Assembly (NCBI RefSeq): GCF_016765695.1
Contig: NZ_JAETGO010000034.1
Location: 1-64,000 of the forward strand
Direction: 5' to 3'
From: Sporosalibacterium faouarense
Lineage (GTDB): Bacteria; Bacillota; Clostridia; Tissierellales; VENL01
Length of the DNA: 64,000 nt
Shown here: in pieces, positions 63,797-64,000 of the stretch
Layout: each line of letters starts with the position of its first letter
Position numbering within the stretch: position 1 is the first letter of the stretch
The notes under the pieces: model-generated
What the model was told of the DNA's origin: nothing
Seen by the model: the letters and a program-made list of their open reading frames with translations, nothing else
The model's database searches: none
Made by a program: the position numbers and the translations under genes

Positions 63797-64000
63797 TACG
63801 AAAAGGGGCTTTAAAAGAAGTCTCTTTATATTGTTCTACTGATTTAGATAAATAGTTCACTATAGAATGTCTAGGGATTTATGATAGAAAATAGAATAAG
63901 GATATATTAATGTATGGAATACTAATCATGATGTTTTAGTTGTTACAAAAGTGTTAAAGAAAACTATTAAAAAATGAAGGGATTTATAAATTAAAATAGA

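Overview
The window looks like a chromosomal segment of a low-GC, anaerobic, Gram-positive bacterium of the Clostridia/Tissierellia type. This rests on strong AT bias, strong GGAGG-type ribosome binding sites with many TTG and GTG starts, a Firmicute LexA box in front of uvrBA, a single-chain pyruvate:ferredoxin oxidoreductase, a CD3324-family protein, and the Firmicute gene strings ftsEX-M23 peptidase-ctp-minJ-uvrBA and uvrC-hprK...murB-PHP-rapZ-yvcK. The species is not identifiable by reading alone.

Nt 1-19,300: a tight five-gene block of secreted proteins, entered in mid-gene. It encodes a GLUG/Ig-like/FN3 protein, a VWA/FN3 protein with a similar C-terminal module, two small exported helical proteins that share a repeat, and a 3335-residue RHS/YD-repeat protein. 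The RHS protein carries a peptidoglycan-binding domain, a 46-residue tandem repeat and an unrecognised C-terminal domain after its core. This is the most unusual part of the window: a probable wall-associated polymorphic-toxin or adhesin system with uncharacterised partner proteins.

Nt 19,300-24,010: accessory DNA. A lipoprotein and a small membrane protein (candidate immunity proteins) follow the RHS gene. Then come broken pieces: a tail fragment before a truncated lipoprotein paralogue, an internally deleted IS1182-type element, a Ser/Asn-rich linker fragment and another frameshifted tail. A membrane protein, a DUF3298-like lipoprotein and a PrcB-like protein close the region.

Nt 24,200-28,950: an acid-sugar catabolic operon (DeoR-type repressor, DUF1537 kinase, PdxA2-type dehydrogenase, GntP permease) with a clear promoter and helically phased direct repeats as a candidate operator. 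Nt 29,180-35,840: LysM protein, LonB/LonC-type protease, a hypothetical protein with a decayed partial copy, 5-formyl-THF cyclo-ligase and a TSUP permease, separated by repeat-rich gaps.

Nt 36,000-48,140: division and envelope genes (ftsE, ftsX, M23 peptidase with coiled coil, Ctp protease, MinJ-like PDZ protein, unknown anchored protein), then SOS-controlled uvrB-uvrA. Nt 48,140-51,000: small accessory genes, two perfect palindromes around a possible 9-codon ORF, and membrane proteins. Nt 51,000-63,800: uvrC-hprK-PHP, then PFOR and an orphan solute-binding protein with their own signals, then murB-PHP-rapZ-yvcK. No rRNA, tRNA or CRISPR array was seen.
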